The translations under genes were made by a program, and so were the position numbers. This document shows positions 10,633-22,103 of a stretch of 64,000 nucleotides of DNA, in pieces. This stretch comes from Sorex araneus (lineage: Eukaryota; Chordata; Mammalia; Eulipotyphla; Soricidae). Numbering within the stretch: the first letter of the stretch is position 1; every line of letters begins with the position of its first letter. The notes beneath the pieces are model-generated. The model was not told where the DNA came from and ran no database searches. It was given only the letters and a program-made list of their open reading frames with translations. Location: contig NC_073313.1 of NCBI RefSeq assembly GCF_027595985.1, positions 82,376,494 to 82,440,493 of the forward strand, read 5' to 3'.

Positions 10633-11163
10633 GTAGGGGAGAGAGCGATCAGGAAGGCAGCTCAGGAGGCAGTTGAGCACAGTGCTGGATCCAGCCGTTC
10701 CTGAAGCGAGCCCTTGACTGACCCTCAGATCTCTCTGAACTGATGGATTCCTTCTCTGTTGCCCAGCACCAAGCCGTCTGCAAGTGGCCAGGAACCGCAC
10801 CCTTCGGTGAGTTTTGTGGCCGGATTCTAGGGACAGTGTCTCCCGGCAGGGTCTTTGGGTTGAGGTGGCCCCTGGGGAAAATCCAAGCTTAAGGAACCTT
10901 AGGAATCCACTTCGAGGTCCCCTGGCAGGTCAGATCCCCGTGGTTGCTGGACTCTGGTCCCTGTGGCCGCTGGCCAGCAGCTCCGAAGTGCTGTGCTCCT
11001 AGTGGCCTGTGTTCTGCATCTGGGCTCTTTCCTCTCCAGCAGGTGACTGCCCAGTTCCCCCGGAAGCCTCGGTGGCCTTTCCTTTTGTTGCCGTGTTCGA
11101 CTTCCGGTCGGAGGGGTCTCTTCCATCCAACACATCTGCGTGGACAGTCCAGGGGACACTCAC
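10633..11163. other. Single-copy stretch
   Basis: GC-moderate sequence with no repeat signature. Reading frames are short and no splice-site pair stands out. Confidence 0.45.
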
Positions 11164-11166
11164 TAT

Positions 11167-11221
<55 letters not shown>

Positions 11222-11224
11222 TTC
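11164..11224 (+). repeat. (TTTA)n tetranucleotide repeat
   Basis: About 15 near-perfect TTTA units. Confidence 0.97.
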
Positions 11225-11261
11225 TTACTCTTTAAGTTTTTCCATACCTATTATATACATA

Positions 11262-11515
11262 CCTCTCGGAGAGCCCAGCAAGCTACTGAGAGTATCCCGC
11301 CCTCATGGGCAGAGTCTGGCAAGCTACCCGTGGTGTATTGGTGTAACAATAGGTCTCATTCCCCCTAACCCTGAAAGAGCCTGCAGTCGTTGGAAAAGAC
11401 AAGTAAGGAGAGGCTGCTAAAATGTCAGGGCTGAGTGTTATAGAGACATTACTGGTTCCCGCTTGAGTAAATCACGAATAACGGGATGACAGTTACAATG
11501 ACAGTGATATATTAC
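11262..11515 (+). mobile_element. Form B SINE, 5'-truncated and interrupted
   Basis: The left part (11262-11345) runs from 'gagagcccagcaagctac' to 'acccgtggtgtatt'. The right part (about 11440-11515) resumes at 'gagacattactggt' and ends in the 'gggatgacag' region. Between them is about 90 bp of unrelated sequence. Confidence 0.6.
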
Positions 11516-12074
11516 ATATATAGCTCTGTGGGATGTCTGTGTGTGTGAGAGAGAGAGGGGGGAGGAGATGGTGGTGGTGGTGAGAGGTAAAAGAGCACAT
11601 TTCAAGAAATTTATAATATTGTTGTCATCTCCTTTGTCTTTATGCTCTAGGGTGATAGACAAACGTGTAACCCGGAAAGAGGTAGAATGTAGTGTGCTCA
11701 AGGGAGGTATTGCCAATCCACTCGCACATCCAGTGGCCACTGGCTCAGTCTCAGTGGAAGAAGGGGAGAGAGAAAGGCAAGTCTCCTCCTGAAAAGGCTA
11801 AGCATCAGGGGTGGGGGGACCAAGATGCAGGAAAGAATACGAAACTTCCTATGATTGGAATATGGGGTGTGGAAGCTGGAAACAGTGAATGGCGAGGCCA
11901 TAAAGGCAGTTCAGAAACAGATGTTTGAATGTAATGCTGAAAAGTTTTGTTCTGTTTTGTTTGCAGTGGCAGGAATTGAACATAGGGCCTCTTTGAGGAT
12001 TTTACATTATGTAATGGGAAGCCACTGGGCAATTTTAAGAAGGAATGGGTGATGTTTATGGGCCCTATCCTTTT
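11516..12074. other. Single-copy stretch
   Basis: Includes a short GA run near 11550. No gene or repeat recognised. Confidence 0.45.
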
Positions 12075-12082
12075 AAGAATTA

Positions 12083-12259
12083 GGGTTTTTTTTTTTGCTT
12101 TTTGGGTCACACCTAGTGATGCACAGGGGATACTCCTGACTCTGAACCCAGGAATTACCCCCGGCAGTGCTAAGGGGCCATATAGGATGCTGGGAATTGA
12201 ACCCGGGTCAGCCGCATGCAAGGCAAACACCCTACCTGCTGTGCTATTGCTCCAGCCCC
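12083..12259 (-). mobile_element. SOR-like SINE, form A, young
   Basis: Full-length minus copy with a T run on the plus strand (its A tail), both promoter boxes, and an 8 bp TSD AAGAATTA at 12075-12082 and 12260-12267. Confidence 0.9.
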
Positions 12260-12284
12260 AAGAATTAAATTTTTAACATTTATT

Positions 12285-12432
12285 GTATTATTTTTTGTTG
12301 TTTGTGGGCCAAACCCAGCAGTGGTCAGGAATTAATCCTGACTGTGTGCTTAGGGGTAATTCTTGGTGGTACCAGAGATTGAATAGGCTGAGTGCAAGGC
12401 AAGTGCCTTAACTCTTACCCTCTCTGTCCTGC
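12285..12432 (-). mobile_element. Old diverged SINE
   Basis: Reverse-complement form A body: 'gggccaaacccagcagtg', 'gtgcaaggcaagtgcctta'. Confidence 0.6.
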
Positions 12433-12534
12433 ATACTTTGCTTTTTAAAAAGAACTGCGGGAAACAGCTTTACTTGGACTGTTGAAATATGATCCTGAGT
12501 TCCATACTGAGTAAGAGTCATCATATGATTCCCT

Positions 12535-12700
12535 TCTTTTGGTTTTGGGGGCAGGCTCAGTGGTACTAGGGGCTATTCGCTACTCAGTGCTAGGTGGATA
12601 CTCCCAGCAGTTTTTGGGGGACCCTGCAGTGCTGGGTCTCAAGTGTGGGACTCCTGCATGCAAAAAATGTGCTCAGCTTAAATAGCTCAGCTATGCCTCT
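12535..12700 (-). mobile_element. Old diverged SINE
   Basis: Decayed body with 'ggctcagtggtactagggg' and 'actcctgcatgcaaaaa'. Confidence 0.5.
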
Positions 12701-13099
12701 ATTACCATAGTTCCTATTAATGATAATGTACGTTTCCAGCTTCTACCTCTGAGATTCCAATTTAGTGGAGTAAAATCAGGGACATGACCGAGAATTTCTT
12801 AGAAAGGAGAGCAAGACCTATTATTATTCCAGTTCACTCCTCAGAAATACCTATTTATTCATTTTTCTTTTTTTGTTATAACAACCCCAAATTGTGTGGC
12901 TTTAAGTGACACAAATACATGGTCTTTTGTTTCCTTATTTTGAGGGGCCCTTCCAAGCGGTACTTACTTGGAAAGGTTGGAGACCCCTCTCAATGATTCC
13001 CCAATAACATGGCCTGAGGAGGCATTGCTGGGCCCTATTGGGTACTCAGGGGCCATGCCCAGTGGGGCCGGGGGTACCATACTGGACAATGTTCTATTT

Positions 13100-13380
13100 C
13101 ACTTAATTTTTTAAATTTAGACATGTTCTATAAAGTTGTCTATAATAGGGTTTCAAGCATACACTGTTCCACCTCTCATCACAACATCCTGTGAGCCCCC
13201 GTCCCTCCACAAGTGACCCCAGAATTCCACCCATCCACCAACCAGACTCCTTGACAGATACATTTGTAAATTTAATTACTGCAGTTCAAGTACCATAGTT
13301 TCCATACTGTTGACTCTGGTGGATTAGATAGATACAGGTATCTCAGTTCTATACCACTCCCAATTTTATGGAGGTTTTTG
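13100..13380 (-). mobile_element. Old L1 3' UTR fragment, antisense
   Basis: The order 'ctataaagttgtctataat', 'ttcaagcatacactgttcc', then a C-rich 'gtccctccacaagtg' is the reverse complement of the L1 3' UTR type also seen at 2850, 48905 and 61210. Confidence 0.5.
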
Positions 13381-13459
13381 GATTATTGATAAAGATATTT
13401 GTGAGAGCTTTGTATATATTGAATCCTAGCCCTTTAAAAATATTTTTAATTTAATTTAT

Positions 13460-13590
13460 TTATTTTTGCTTTTTGGGTCACACCCAATGATGCTTAGGGG
13501 TTCCTCCTGGTTCTGCACTCAGGAATCACTCCTGGTGGTGCTTGGGTGGTACCAGGGATCGAACCTTTCCTACGGTGTTATCACTCCGGC
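13460..13590 (-). mobile_element. SOR-like SINE, form A, slightly truncated
   Basis: Good reverse-complement match from 'gctttttgggtcacaccca' to 'accagggatcgaacc', then a shortened tRNA-like head. A further decayed SINE end follows at 13640-13735. Confidence 0.75.
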
Positions 13591-13924
13591 TGTGGATCCT
13601 AGCCCTTTTTCTGAAATATTGTGGGCAATATCTTCTACCATTCCAACAGTGTTTGAAAGAACTATATGCAGTGTTAAGGATTGAATCAGGGTTAGCAAGC
13701 CATATGTTCTTAACCCCTGCACCATTTCTCCAGTCCCAGACTTAAGATCTTAAGGTTCAGGAGGTCAGAAGCAAGGATCATCAGGAATTTGTTCCTTCCA
13801 GAGGCTTTCCCAAAGAATCCTTTTCCTTCTCTTTGCCCATTTATGGAGGCTGCTACAGTGTCACGATGGATGGGTCACTTCCTTCTTGTGCAGAGACAAA
13901 AGTGCAGTCTTTTACCACCTCTTT

Positions 13925-14310
13925 TATTTAAAAAAATATTATTAAATCACAGTGAGGTACAATTACAGACTTACAAACTTTTGTGCCTACATTTCAGTTA
14001 TATAGTGGTCAAGTGCCCATCCCTCCACCAGTGCCCATTTTCCACCACCAATGGTCCCGGCATCCCTCCCATCACCCCTTCCCGTCCTCTCTCTCTCTCT
14101 CTCTTTCTCTCTCCTTTTGGGTGTTGTGGTTTGGAGTAGAGGTATTAAGTGGCCATATGTTCGGTGTATTGTCTAGTTTTGGCCTGAATCTCCCATCCCG
14201 AACAGGCTCTCCTAGCCCCTTTACTTGGTGGTCCCTTCTCTATCTGAGCTGCCTTCTCCCCCAGCATGCAAGGCTGACTTCTAAGCTGTGGAGTAATCCT
14301 CCATTTTACC
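13925..14310 (-). mobile_element. L1 3' end, antisense
   Basis: The plus strand reads 'cacagtgaggtacaattaca', 'ctccaccagtgcccatttt', a CT run, then 'gtgttgtggtttgga'. These are the same blocks, in the same order, as the L1 3' ends at 27486, 49645 and 57698. Confidence 0.8.
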
Positions 14311-14384
14311 ATTTTTTGACCTTTGCTTCCATTGACACATCTCAGACTCTGCTCTTCCTCCCCCTTCCTCTCTCTCTGAGGGAA

Positions 14385-14548
14385 GGAATGTTTTTTAGGC
14401 CTTGTTCAGTATTCTGGCTAGTCCTGTCTCTGTGCTCAGGAGTCGATATGTGGTTTTTGGAAGTGTATATGTGGCACAAGGGATTCCAACCAGGATTGGC
14501 CACGCACAAGGCAAACTCCTTAACTCTTGTCTATCTCTCCAGCTCTTC
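14385..14548 (-). mobile_element. Old diverged SINE
   Basis: Ends 'ggccacgcacaaggcaaactc' and 'ctatctctccagctc'; the body is decayed. Confidence 0.5.
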
Positions 14549-15164
14549 CTGCCTCTCTCTTATAACTACCCCGGTGAAAACATTGGGCCTTCCAGGATAA
14601 TCTAGGAATAAACTCTATGACACAGGTTTCTTAACTTAATCACACCCCAAGCCCTTTTTTTTGCCCTGTCAAGTCATGCTGACTCTAGAAATTCAGATGT
14701 GGGTTTCTTTAGAGGTTACTGTCAACCAATGTTTTAGAAAGTTGATTATATGGCGCCTGTCCCAGAGGCACAGAAATGATGGTAAGAAGCCTTCGTTGTC
14801 ATGGGGGAGGCAATTTCTGTTTGTTCACTTAAAGATGGTAAATTTTCAAGGGGTTGCTGAGCAGTTTATTTTCTGTAAAGGGAGTACTGGGTCAATGAAG
14901 TTTGGGGATTTTCCTTGAAACTATTTTTCAGGCAGCTTCTAAGGGGAATGGGAGTCTATAAACTGTAGCTATTTGTTTTCTTCCTGGTGCACAGTGAAAT
15001 TCTGGCACAGAAATCATTAGGGCCAACAGTGGAACTTGCCATGCCTCTCCCTACCGTGCAGAGGACCCCCGACAATGAGACAGGGTCATTGACTTGAGGA
15101 ATGAGCTACTTGGGGCCCCTGCTGAGCTCAGAATTAAAGGAGCCTTGAAAAAGCTTTATTCAAA
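14549..15164. other. Single-copy stretch
   Basis: No repeat or gene recognised. Reading frames are short. Confidence 0.45.
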
Positions 15165-15239
15165 AACTTTCTCTGAGCATTTTCTTTTCTTAAACTGGGG
15201 ACTAGGCTAGTTGCTAGGGATACAACCATGAATAAAACT
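15165..15239 (+). mobile_element. Ancient interspersed repeat fragment
   Basis: 'tctctgagcattttctt' then 'ctagggatacaaccatgaat' fits the widespread mammalian repeat whose consensus runs 'gagcacctactatgtgcc...ggatacagcagtgaa'. Family not assigned. Confidence 0.4.
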
Positions 15240-15884
15240 GATGTTGACAAAGCACTCTCACTCACTGCTGGCGGGGCTGTTGCCTAGTTCAGTCTCTTTA
15301 GAAAATCATTTGGAGACTTCTCAAAAATTAAGAGTAGAACTTCCATACAGCCCTGTGATTCTGCACTTATGCACCCTAAGGACACAAGGACTTTAATTTG
15401 AAAGGGCATATGCACACCTATGTCCATTGCAGCACAATTTATAATAGCGAATATCAGGAAACCACCCCAGTGCCCAATGGCAGATAAAGAAATTGTGGTC
15501 TTGAAACACAATGGAATACTACTCAGCTATAAGAAAGGATAAAACCTTGACATTTACTGCAACTTGAATGAAATTGGAGGGGAACATCCTTAGTGAAGTG
15601 AATCCAAAGTAAAGACAAATGATTTCTCCCATAGGCTGAATATAAAGGAACAAAGGAAGAGATTAGACAATTCTCATTGGGAACAAATTCCGAGTATGAT
15701 CAATAGAATTGGGAACTGAGGTAGCTAAGGGGGATGAAGGAAGGGGCAGAGGGAAATGCTGTTAGGATCTTTATATACTGGTGAAGGGATTGGTAGAGCA
15801 ACACTACAAGTATAAAACAATGACTTCAATATTCTTGTAAACTATGATACCATAATGAAAAACAAATTTAAAAAAGACTTACAT
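15240..15884 (+). mobile_element. Old L1, ORF2 end plus 3' UTR
   Basis: The plus strand carries the L1 ORF2 C-terminal region ('catagccaga'-type block, then 'gaatactactcagctataa') followed by the 3' UTR. Frameshifts and stops break the frame. It is followed directly by a form A SINE. Confidence 0.75.
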
Positions 15885-15885
15885 T

Positions 15886-16066
15886 GGGGCCAGAGAGATA
15901 GTACAGCAAGCAGGGCATTTGCCTTGCATGCAACTGACCTGGACTCAATCTCTGGCATCCCATTTAGTCCCCTGAGCACTTGCAGAAGTCATTCCTGAGT
16001 GCAGAGTCAGGAATAACCCCTGAGCATCACTGGGTGTGATCCCAAAGCAAAAAAAAAAAAAAAAAA
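15886..16066 (+). mobile_element. SOR-like SINE, form A
   Basis: Head 'ggggccagagagatagtaca', body with 'cctgagcacttgcag', end 'gtgtgatcccaaagc' and an A tail of about 18. Both boxes are weakened. Confidence 0.85.
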
Positions 16067-16112
16067 CTTAGACTGAGCTCAAACCAAAGCCTGCTGGAAT
16101 TGCATCAACCTT

Positions 16113-16166
16113 GTTACAGTTTGCAAATGTGTGTTCAAGGTTACAGTTTGCAAATGCGTGTTCAAG
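16113..16166 (+). repeat. 27 bp tandem duplication
   Basis: Two head-to-tail 27 bp units starting GTTACAGTTTGCAAATG, differing at one base. A small local duplication. Confidence 0.9.
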
Positions 16167-16510
16167 GTTTCAGGACTGTAGTCTAGAAAACACAATCCCA
16201 AGAAGAACTTGAACTAGCTTTTCAAGTTTCCTTGGTGAGGTAGACCCATTCTAGTCTGTTTTAGGAAATAAGGTTTTCAGGGCAATTCTCAGTGATATAA
16301 AGTGGTCAAGCAGTGACTGGTGGAATTTCAGTAGGTGGCCTTTGATAGGTCAATATGGTTCCCTTTTCTTCTCTTTGGTGGGCAGACCTGAGTATGCCCG
16401 GACAGGCTGATGTTCTTGGTTATGCTAAGTACCCAAACACCCAACACCCTCTGTGCTCTCTTTGGTTCTTATGCAGACTGAGGATGGCTTTTTAAAACAA
16501 TTATTATTTA
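16167..16510. other. Single-copy stretch
   Basis: Nothing recognisable. Confidence 0.4.
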
Positions 16511-16660
16511 AGGGCCAGAGCAATAGTACAGCAGGTAGGGAAGTTGCCTGTATGCAGCTGACCCAGGTTCTATCCCTGGAACTACATATGGTTTCTTGAG
16601 CATTGCCAGGAGTAAACCCTGAGCACTGTCAGGTGTGGCCACCTCCACCACCACCACGAC
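16511..16660 (+). mobile_element. SOR-like SINE, form A, older
   Basis: 'agggccagagcaatagtac', B-box-like 'aggttctatccct', body 'cattgccaggagtaa', ending in a CCA-rich run instead of an A tail. Confidence 0.7.
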
Positions 16661-16909
16661 CAAAGTCACTGACACTTGGCCCTGCCATCAAGATGCTCAC
16701 AGTCTAGTGGGGAAACTGAACTGTTTAACCTTTGTAATAGAATTTAACCAGTGACTCCAGGACTGCAAATCCTCCAGAGGCTTGAGGCTTCCTTAGAAGT
16801 CCTTGGGGAAAGCTGCTGAGCTGATCCAGTAGAAGGAGGAAACTTTCAAGGCTAACATGCACTGCAAGGTTTAGAACAAACTTAAGAAGTTTGAACACGT
16901 GTGAATGCA

Positions 16910-17235
16910 CCACAATCATTATACCCATTTTATAGATGGAAGCACAAGAACAGTGGTTAGGGGCAGGAGCGATAGCATAACAGGTAGGGCATTTCTTGCA
17001 GGCAGCCAACCCGGGTTCAATTCCCAGCATCCCATATGGTCCCCTGAGCACTACCAGGAATAATTCCTGAGTGCAAGAGCCAGGAGTAACCCCTGTGCAT
17101 CACCAGGTGTGACCCAAAAAAGAAAAAAAAAAGAACAGTGGTTAAATTACTTGTTCAAGGTCACAGAACTAGCAAGTGGCAAATGTCTATGCAGGCAGGA
17201 TTATGATACCTCTGGCTTTGTTCCAGGAAGCTGTG
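16910..17235 (+). mobile_element. MIR element split by a younger SINE
   Basis: Left part 'cattttatagatggaagca' and right part 'acttgttcaaggtcacaga...actagcaagtggcaa' match the MIR core in order. The SINE at 16960-17130 sits between them with a TSD. MIR is an ancient mammal-wide SINE. Confidence 0.75.
16960..17130 (+). mobile_element. SOR-like SINE, form A, nested in MIR
   Basis: Complete copy with B box GGTTCAATTCC and an A-rich tail. The 14 bp TSD AAGAACAGTGGTTA occurs at 16946-16959 and 17131-17144, so both ends are exact. Confidence 0.95.
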
Positions 17236-17309
17236 ATCACTGAGGCCTATTTCCAGGGTAAAGTTTACCGCTCCTGATTTCAGAACCCCAGACAAGCTTT
17301 CTTTTTTCA

Positions 17310-17458
17310 TTTCTTAATTTTTCCTTGCCATACTCGGCGGTGTTCAGGGCTTACTTCTGACTCTGCACCTAGGGATCAGTCCTGGCAGGGCCCAGGGGAC
17401 CACATGGGATGCTAAGGATCAAACCAGTGTTGATCATATGTAAGGCAAGTGTCCGCCT
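17310..17458 (-). mobile_element. Old diverged SINE (first of a run of three)
   Basis: Reverse-complement body 'ggtgttcagggcttacttct' and 'catgggatgctaaggatc'. Confidence 0.6.
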
Positions 17459-17462
17459 TATA

Positions 17463-17628
17463 TTTTGGGAGGGGACTTAAAGTAACACTCAGTAATGATC
17501 AGGGTTTGATCCTGACTCTGCTCTCAGGGACCACTATTGGCAGAGTTCGGGGTCCACATGTGGTGCCAGGGATCAAACCTGAGTTGGTGGAATGCAAGAC
17601 CTACCTGCTCAACTATCCATCCTGCCCA
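17463..17628 (-). mobile_element. Old diverged SINE (second of three)
   Basis: 'gatcagggtttgatcctg', 'catgtggtgccagggatc', end 'ctatccatcctgccc'. Confidence 0.55.
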
Positions 17629-17640
17629 CTGAGCAATTTT

Positions 17641-17809
17641 TTTTTGCTTTTTGGGGTCACACCCGGTGATGCACAGGGCTTGCTCCTGGCTCTGCACTCA
17701 GGAATCACTCCTGGCAGTGCTCAGGGGACCATATGGGATGCTGGGAATCGAACCCGGGTCGGCCGTGTGCAAGGCAAATGCCCTACCCACTATGCTATTA
17801 CTCCAGCCC
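17641..17809 (-). mobile_element. SOR-like SINE, form A, young (third of three)
   Basis: Near-consensus minus copy with B box readable as GGGTTCGATTCC. TSD CTGAGCAATTT at 17629-17640 and 17810-17820. Confidence 0.93.
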
Positions 17810-17981
17810 CTGAGCAATTTTTAAAAGAAACAACTTTGCTCTGTAGCCGGGAACTGGTGTTCCTTGCCAACCTGCAGATATGGAAGACATAAGGAGCTTA
17901 GGAGGTTTCTGTGAGCAATTGTAGCTGCCGGCCATCCCCTTGGGAATGTTTAACTTGGTCCTTTGGCTAGTTTCATTTCTT

Positions 17982-18195
17982 TTGTTTTGCTTTTTTGGGG
18001 AGCGGGGCCCACACCCAAGGTTCTCAAGGTTTCCTCCTGACTTTGCACTCAGAGATCACTTCCCGCAGTACTTGAGAGCTGTTCCTCCTCTGTACTCAGG
18101 ATTGACTCTTGACATGCGATGCCTGGGATTGAACCCTGGTCGGCCGTGCTGCAAGGAAAGCAATTTAACTCCTTGTACTATATTTCTGACCCCAA
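17982..18195 (-). mobile_element. Old SINE, lengthened body
   Basis: Reverse-complement form A with a partial internal duplication (two 'ctctg/ctttgcactcag'-type blocks) and end 'ttctgacccc'. Confidence 0.55.
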
Positions 18196-19079
18196 ACGAC
18201 TATTTTTATCTCTTCCTCTGTCTCTGAGGCACTTTAGGACCGAAAACTGGTTTGCTTATTTCAGTGAAAGAAAACAAAACAGGAAAGGCAGTGGGATGAT
18301 GACAAGAAAATTTCACGGACCGGATCCCTGGAAGAAAGCCTTTAGCCCTCTGTGTGAACACTTCCTCCTTCTGTAGGGGGTTAACGAAGAGTTGACTAGC
18401 TAAATCCTTTGACTGTAGACTGCCCTCTCTAACTCAAGCCCCTTCCATTTGAATTTCAGACAAGGGTTGAGTTCAAGCTTCTTTTGCTCCGGCTATGAAT
18501 AAATGGTGTGCTGAGCAAATTAATAGTGTAAACCCTGAAGCTTGGCTGAATTAAAGAGAACAAATGTCTCAACCCCCCTCCAGCCCTTTTTTCACATTGA
18601 TGTAAAAAAAAAACTAATATGCCGATTAAAAATCATTCTTACTCATTCAGCGGCTCCTCCAAGGAGTTCTCTGTAATCGTTTTTGTTTGGCTAACCCTAA
18701 TGAGTATATGAAAATCACTTTGGAACCAGCTTGTGGGGTCTGGCACGCCCCGCCTCTGCTTTAGATCACATTGTGAATGCCGAGAATAAGCTTTAGGGCT
18801 TTAGCGTTCCTTGACGTTTCATTTAGTTATTTTATCAACTGTTTTCAAAGGGGTCTTTAAAAAGACTTCTTCCCCCCTTCATATTTCCTAGAATTCTTTG
18901 AGCTAAGTGCAATTTGAGTGTATTCCAGCTGAGCCTCTGGAAATAAAGTAGAAGGTTTTGAATGGTATGGTCTGGGCTGAGCCTGGCCTTTCCCCAGACA
19001 AATCCCTACCTGTCCTCGGAGTCAGCCACTGCAATTGCCTGGGAGAAAGCACCGTCCCCCTCCCCCGACACAACCACAA

Positions 19080-19113
<34 letters not shown>

Positions 19114-19394
19114 GGCATAGATCTCTCTCACGCACCTACCGCACTCGGAGGCACAAGCTTTGTGTACATGTCTGTCTCCTTCACCAGACTCTTAATGCCT
19201 CCCGGGCACGGAACCTTTCTAATTTTTTTTTCTAAAGCGCTTAACAACAATTACACAAGTAATACCCGAAAACAGTTTCAGGGGGTGGGGGGAGGGCTGG
19301 AGATCAAGCAATGTTGCCTGTTCAGTTCCCCATCCCCGGTTCCCTCCCTAGCAATCCCAGTCCTTTGGTTTTGTTTGAATTTCTATTTTTTACA
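18196..19394. other. Single-copy block with CNE-like sequence
   Basis: About 1.2 kb. The part 18420-18960 has balanced composition and several TAAT-type homeodomain cores (for example near 18522 and 18617-18630), and it lacks any repeat. It is a candidate conserved non-coding element. A (CA)n array lies inside the block. Confidence 0.45.
19079..19111 (+). repeat. (CA)n microsatellite
   Basis: About 15 perfect CA units. Confidence 0.97.
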
Positions 19395-19964
19395 AGCACA
19401 GGGCATTAAATTTACCTTCTTAATCATTTTTAATTATACAGCTCGGGAGTGTTAAGTAAATTCATTTCGTTGTGCAACCGATGGCTAGAACTTTTCATTC
19501 TTGCCCAACTGAAACTCTCTGTCTATTAAATACCGTGTCCCTCTCTCCCCTCCCTGGATCCACCCTTGGCAATGCTTTTGCGACTTCCTTGCTCTGTGAA
19601 TTATTTCACTTTCACTAAGGTGCCTCCGGTCAAGGGAATCACACTCTCTTGCTCCTTTCCTGCGGCCTTTGTGCTATTGCCCGAAGGGTCGCACACTTGG
19701 TTGGATAACATGGGGGCGGGGGAAGGGAACACGAAGGGTCACACTTTGGGGTGCTGGGGAGCACACCACAGCGCTGAGGATGTGGGGCAGGGCCAGAGAG
19801 CAAACGCGAGGTGTCATGCATGCGACGCATGCACTGAATTACTACTGCACCACATATCTGGGTCTGTTGGACCTGGGCTGCTTGACTTAGTGGAATGATG
19901 ACAAGGTTTATCCACTTCATAGTATGGGTCAGAATGTCAATCTTGTGAAAAACTAAATAATATT

Positions 19965-20112
19965 TGGGGTCAGAGAGATAATACAGCCGGTGAGGTGATT
20001 GCCTGGCATGTAGCCAACCTGGGTATATTTCCCGGTGCCGTATATGATCGCCTGAGCCCCACCAGAAATGACCCCTGAGACTGGAGCCAGGAGGTATGCC
20101 CCATGCCCCAAA
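19965..20112 (+). mobile_element. Old diverged SINE in L1
   Basis: 'ggggtcagagagataatac', 'cctgagccccaccag', end 'catgccccaaaa'. Confidence 0.6.
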
Positions 20113-20844
20113 AGAGTCGAAAGCTATTCCAAGAGATGGCTCTACCACTTCGTGTCTATCCATTCATCCACAGATGAACATTTGGACCGTTTCTGTTTTC
20201 GGGACTGCTGTGAATAACACAGCCATGAACACGAAGGCTATTGGTGTCTCCTTGAAAACCTGCATTCAAGTCTGATGTGTATCTATCCAGAAGTGGGATG
20301 ACAATCATAATCCTATTTTAAATCCCCCCTCCCCTTCCCTTTTGTGGTTGCTGCTGCCGTGACAACCAGAGGTCACATACATGCTTGCTGGGGGTTGCAC
20401 GCCTTTAATTATGGCATTCTCGCACATTCTGTTGCCTGGGGTTCCAAACAGTGAGCACCTGAACCAACTTGGTATATGTAGCTGGCTCTGGGGGATTAAA
20501 AACTCCAGGCTCAGGCTTTCAGAATGGGTATTTGTTGCCACTGAAACTTCTCCTGAACTTCTGTTTTTAACTTTTGAGGAGCCATCATGCATTATTTCCC
20601 TAGCAGCCAAAATGTTTACCTTTTCACCTGCAGTGCACAAGTTTTTCAATTTCTCTGTATCCTTGCCAACACTTGTTGCTTTCTGTTCTTGGACTAGGGA
20701 CCACTCTAATGGCTATTAGGTAATATTTAGTTGTGATTTTGACTTGCATTTCCTTAGTGATAACTGATATTGATCATCCTTTCTTGTACTTGTTGGATAT
20801 GTTTATATATTTTTAGAGAATTGCCGGTTTAAGTTCTATGCTTT

Positions 20845-20985
20845 TTTGTTTGATTTTTGTGGTGCTCAGGGCTCTGTGCTCAGGGATAACTCCTGAAAAT
20901 TCTCAGAGGCACTGGTGGGGATCTAACTGGGGTCTGCCATGTGCAAGGTATGTGCCTTAATGCCTATACCATTTCTCAGGATTTT
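20845..20985 (-). mobile_element. Old diverged SINE in L1
   Basis: 'ggtgctcagggctctgtgct', 'ccatgtgcaaggtatgtgcc' and 'atttctcagg'. The L1 sequence continues on both sides. Confidence 0.6.
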
Positions 20986-21916
20986 CCACTTTGTTCATTT
21001 TACTCAGCTTGTTTATTTCCCTGTGTCGTATTAAATATATGAATTTTGAGTTTGTTCTATTATGTAAGCTGCCTTGTCATGTTGTTGACCATTTCCTGCC
21101 ATGCACATAAGTTTTAACGTTCAAGAGAGTCCCATTTGTCTATTTTTTCCTTTGGTTGATTTGGTGTCATATCAAAGAAGTCATTGCAAAAGCCAATGTA
21201 TTAAAACCTCTCATCTGTTCTCTTCTAGGTATTTTATAGGTCTTTTAGGTCATAATTTTGGTCTGTAATCTAGTTTGAGTTAATTTGTATATATGGTATA
21301 AGGATCTACTTTGTTTATTTTTTTGCACATGGGCATTTAATTTTTTTCCAAGACCGTTTGTTAAAGGAATTATTCTTCTCCCATTGTGTGATCTTCAAAT
21401 GCTTGTCAAAATTATTTGATCCTACATGCAAGGGTTTATTTTGGGGCTTTCTGTTTCAGTGGTTTGTTTACATGTCTATATTTGTACCATCACACTGTCT
21501 TCACTATTTTTGTTTGGAGCAAGTTTTGAAATTATAAATTTAAGGCCTTTGTTCTTTCTTCAAGATTATTTTGATTATTCAAGGTCTCTGGAGACGTCAT
21601 ATGAATTTCGGGATTTTTCTTATTTATGCAAAAAATTCCACTGGGATTTTGATGAGGATTGCAATCAATCTGTAGATCCTTTTGATATTATGAACGTTTT
21701 AATAACATTAAATCTCCTAGTTCACAATCTGTCTTCCATTCTTCATGTATCCTTTGATTTCTTTTAGCACTGTTTTTAAGTTTTCAGTGTAAATGTCTTG
21801 TGCCTCTTTGGTTAAATGTGTTCCTAAGTATTTCATTCTTTTTGATACTAGTGAAAATGGGATCTGTTTTCTTCTTTTCAGATTGGTCATTTTTACTGTG
21901 TAAAAATACATGTGTA

Positions 21917-22097
21917 GGGCTGAAGAGATAGTACAGCAGGTAGAGGAATGCCTTGCATGTAGCCTTCCCAGGTTTGATGCCTGACATTCCATCTGGGGTC
22001 CCCAGAGCACCTCCAGGAGTAATTCCTGAGTGCAGAGTCAGGAGCAACCCCTGAGCATCACTAGGTGTGGCCCCAAAGTAAAAACAAACAAGCAAGA
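21917..22097 (+). mobile_element. SOR-like SINE, form A, in L1
   Basis: Head 'gggctgaagagatagtacag', 'caggagtaattcctgagtg' and end 'gtgtggccccaaag' with an A-rich, C-interrupted tail. The solo LTR begins only a few bases beyond it. Confidence 0.8.
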
Positions 22098-22103
22098 ATT
22101 ACT

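Noticed and set aside
19817..19833. TGCATGCGACGCATGCA palindrome
   Set aside because: A short alternating purine-pyrimidine palindrome inside decayed repeat sequence; easily explained by chance.
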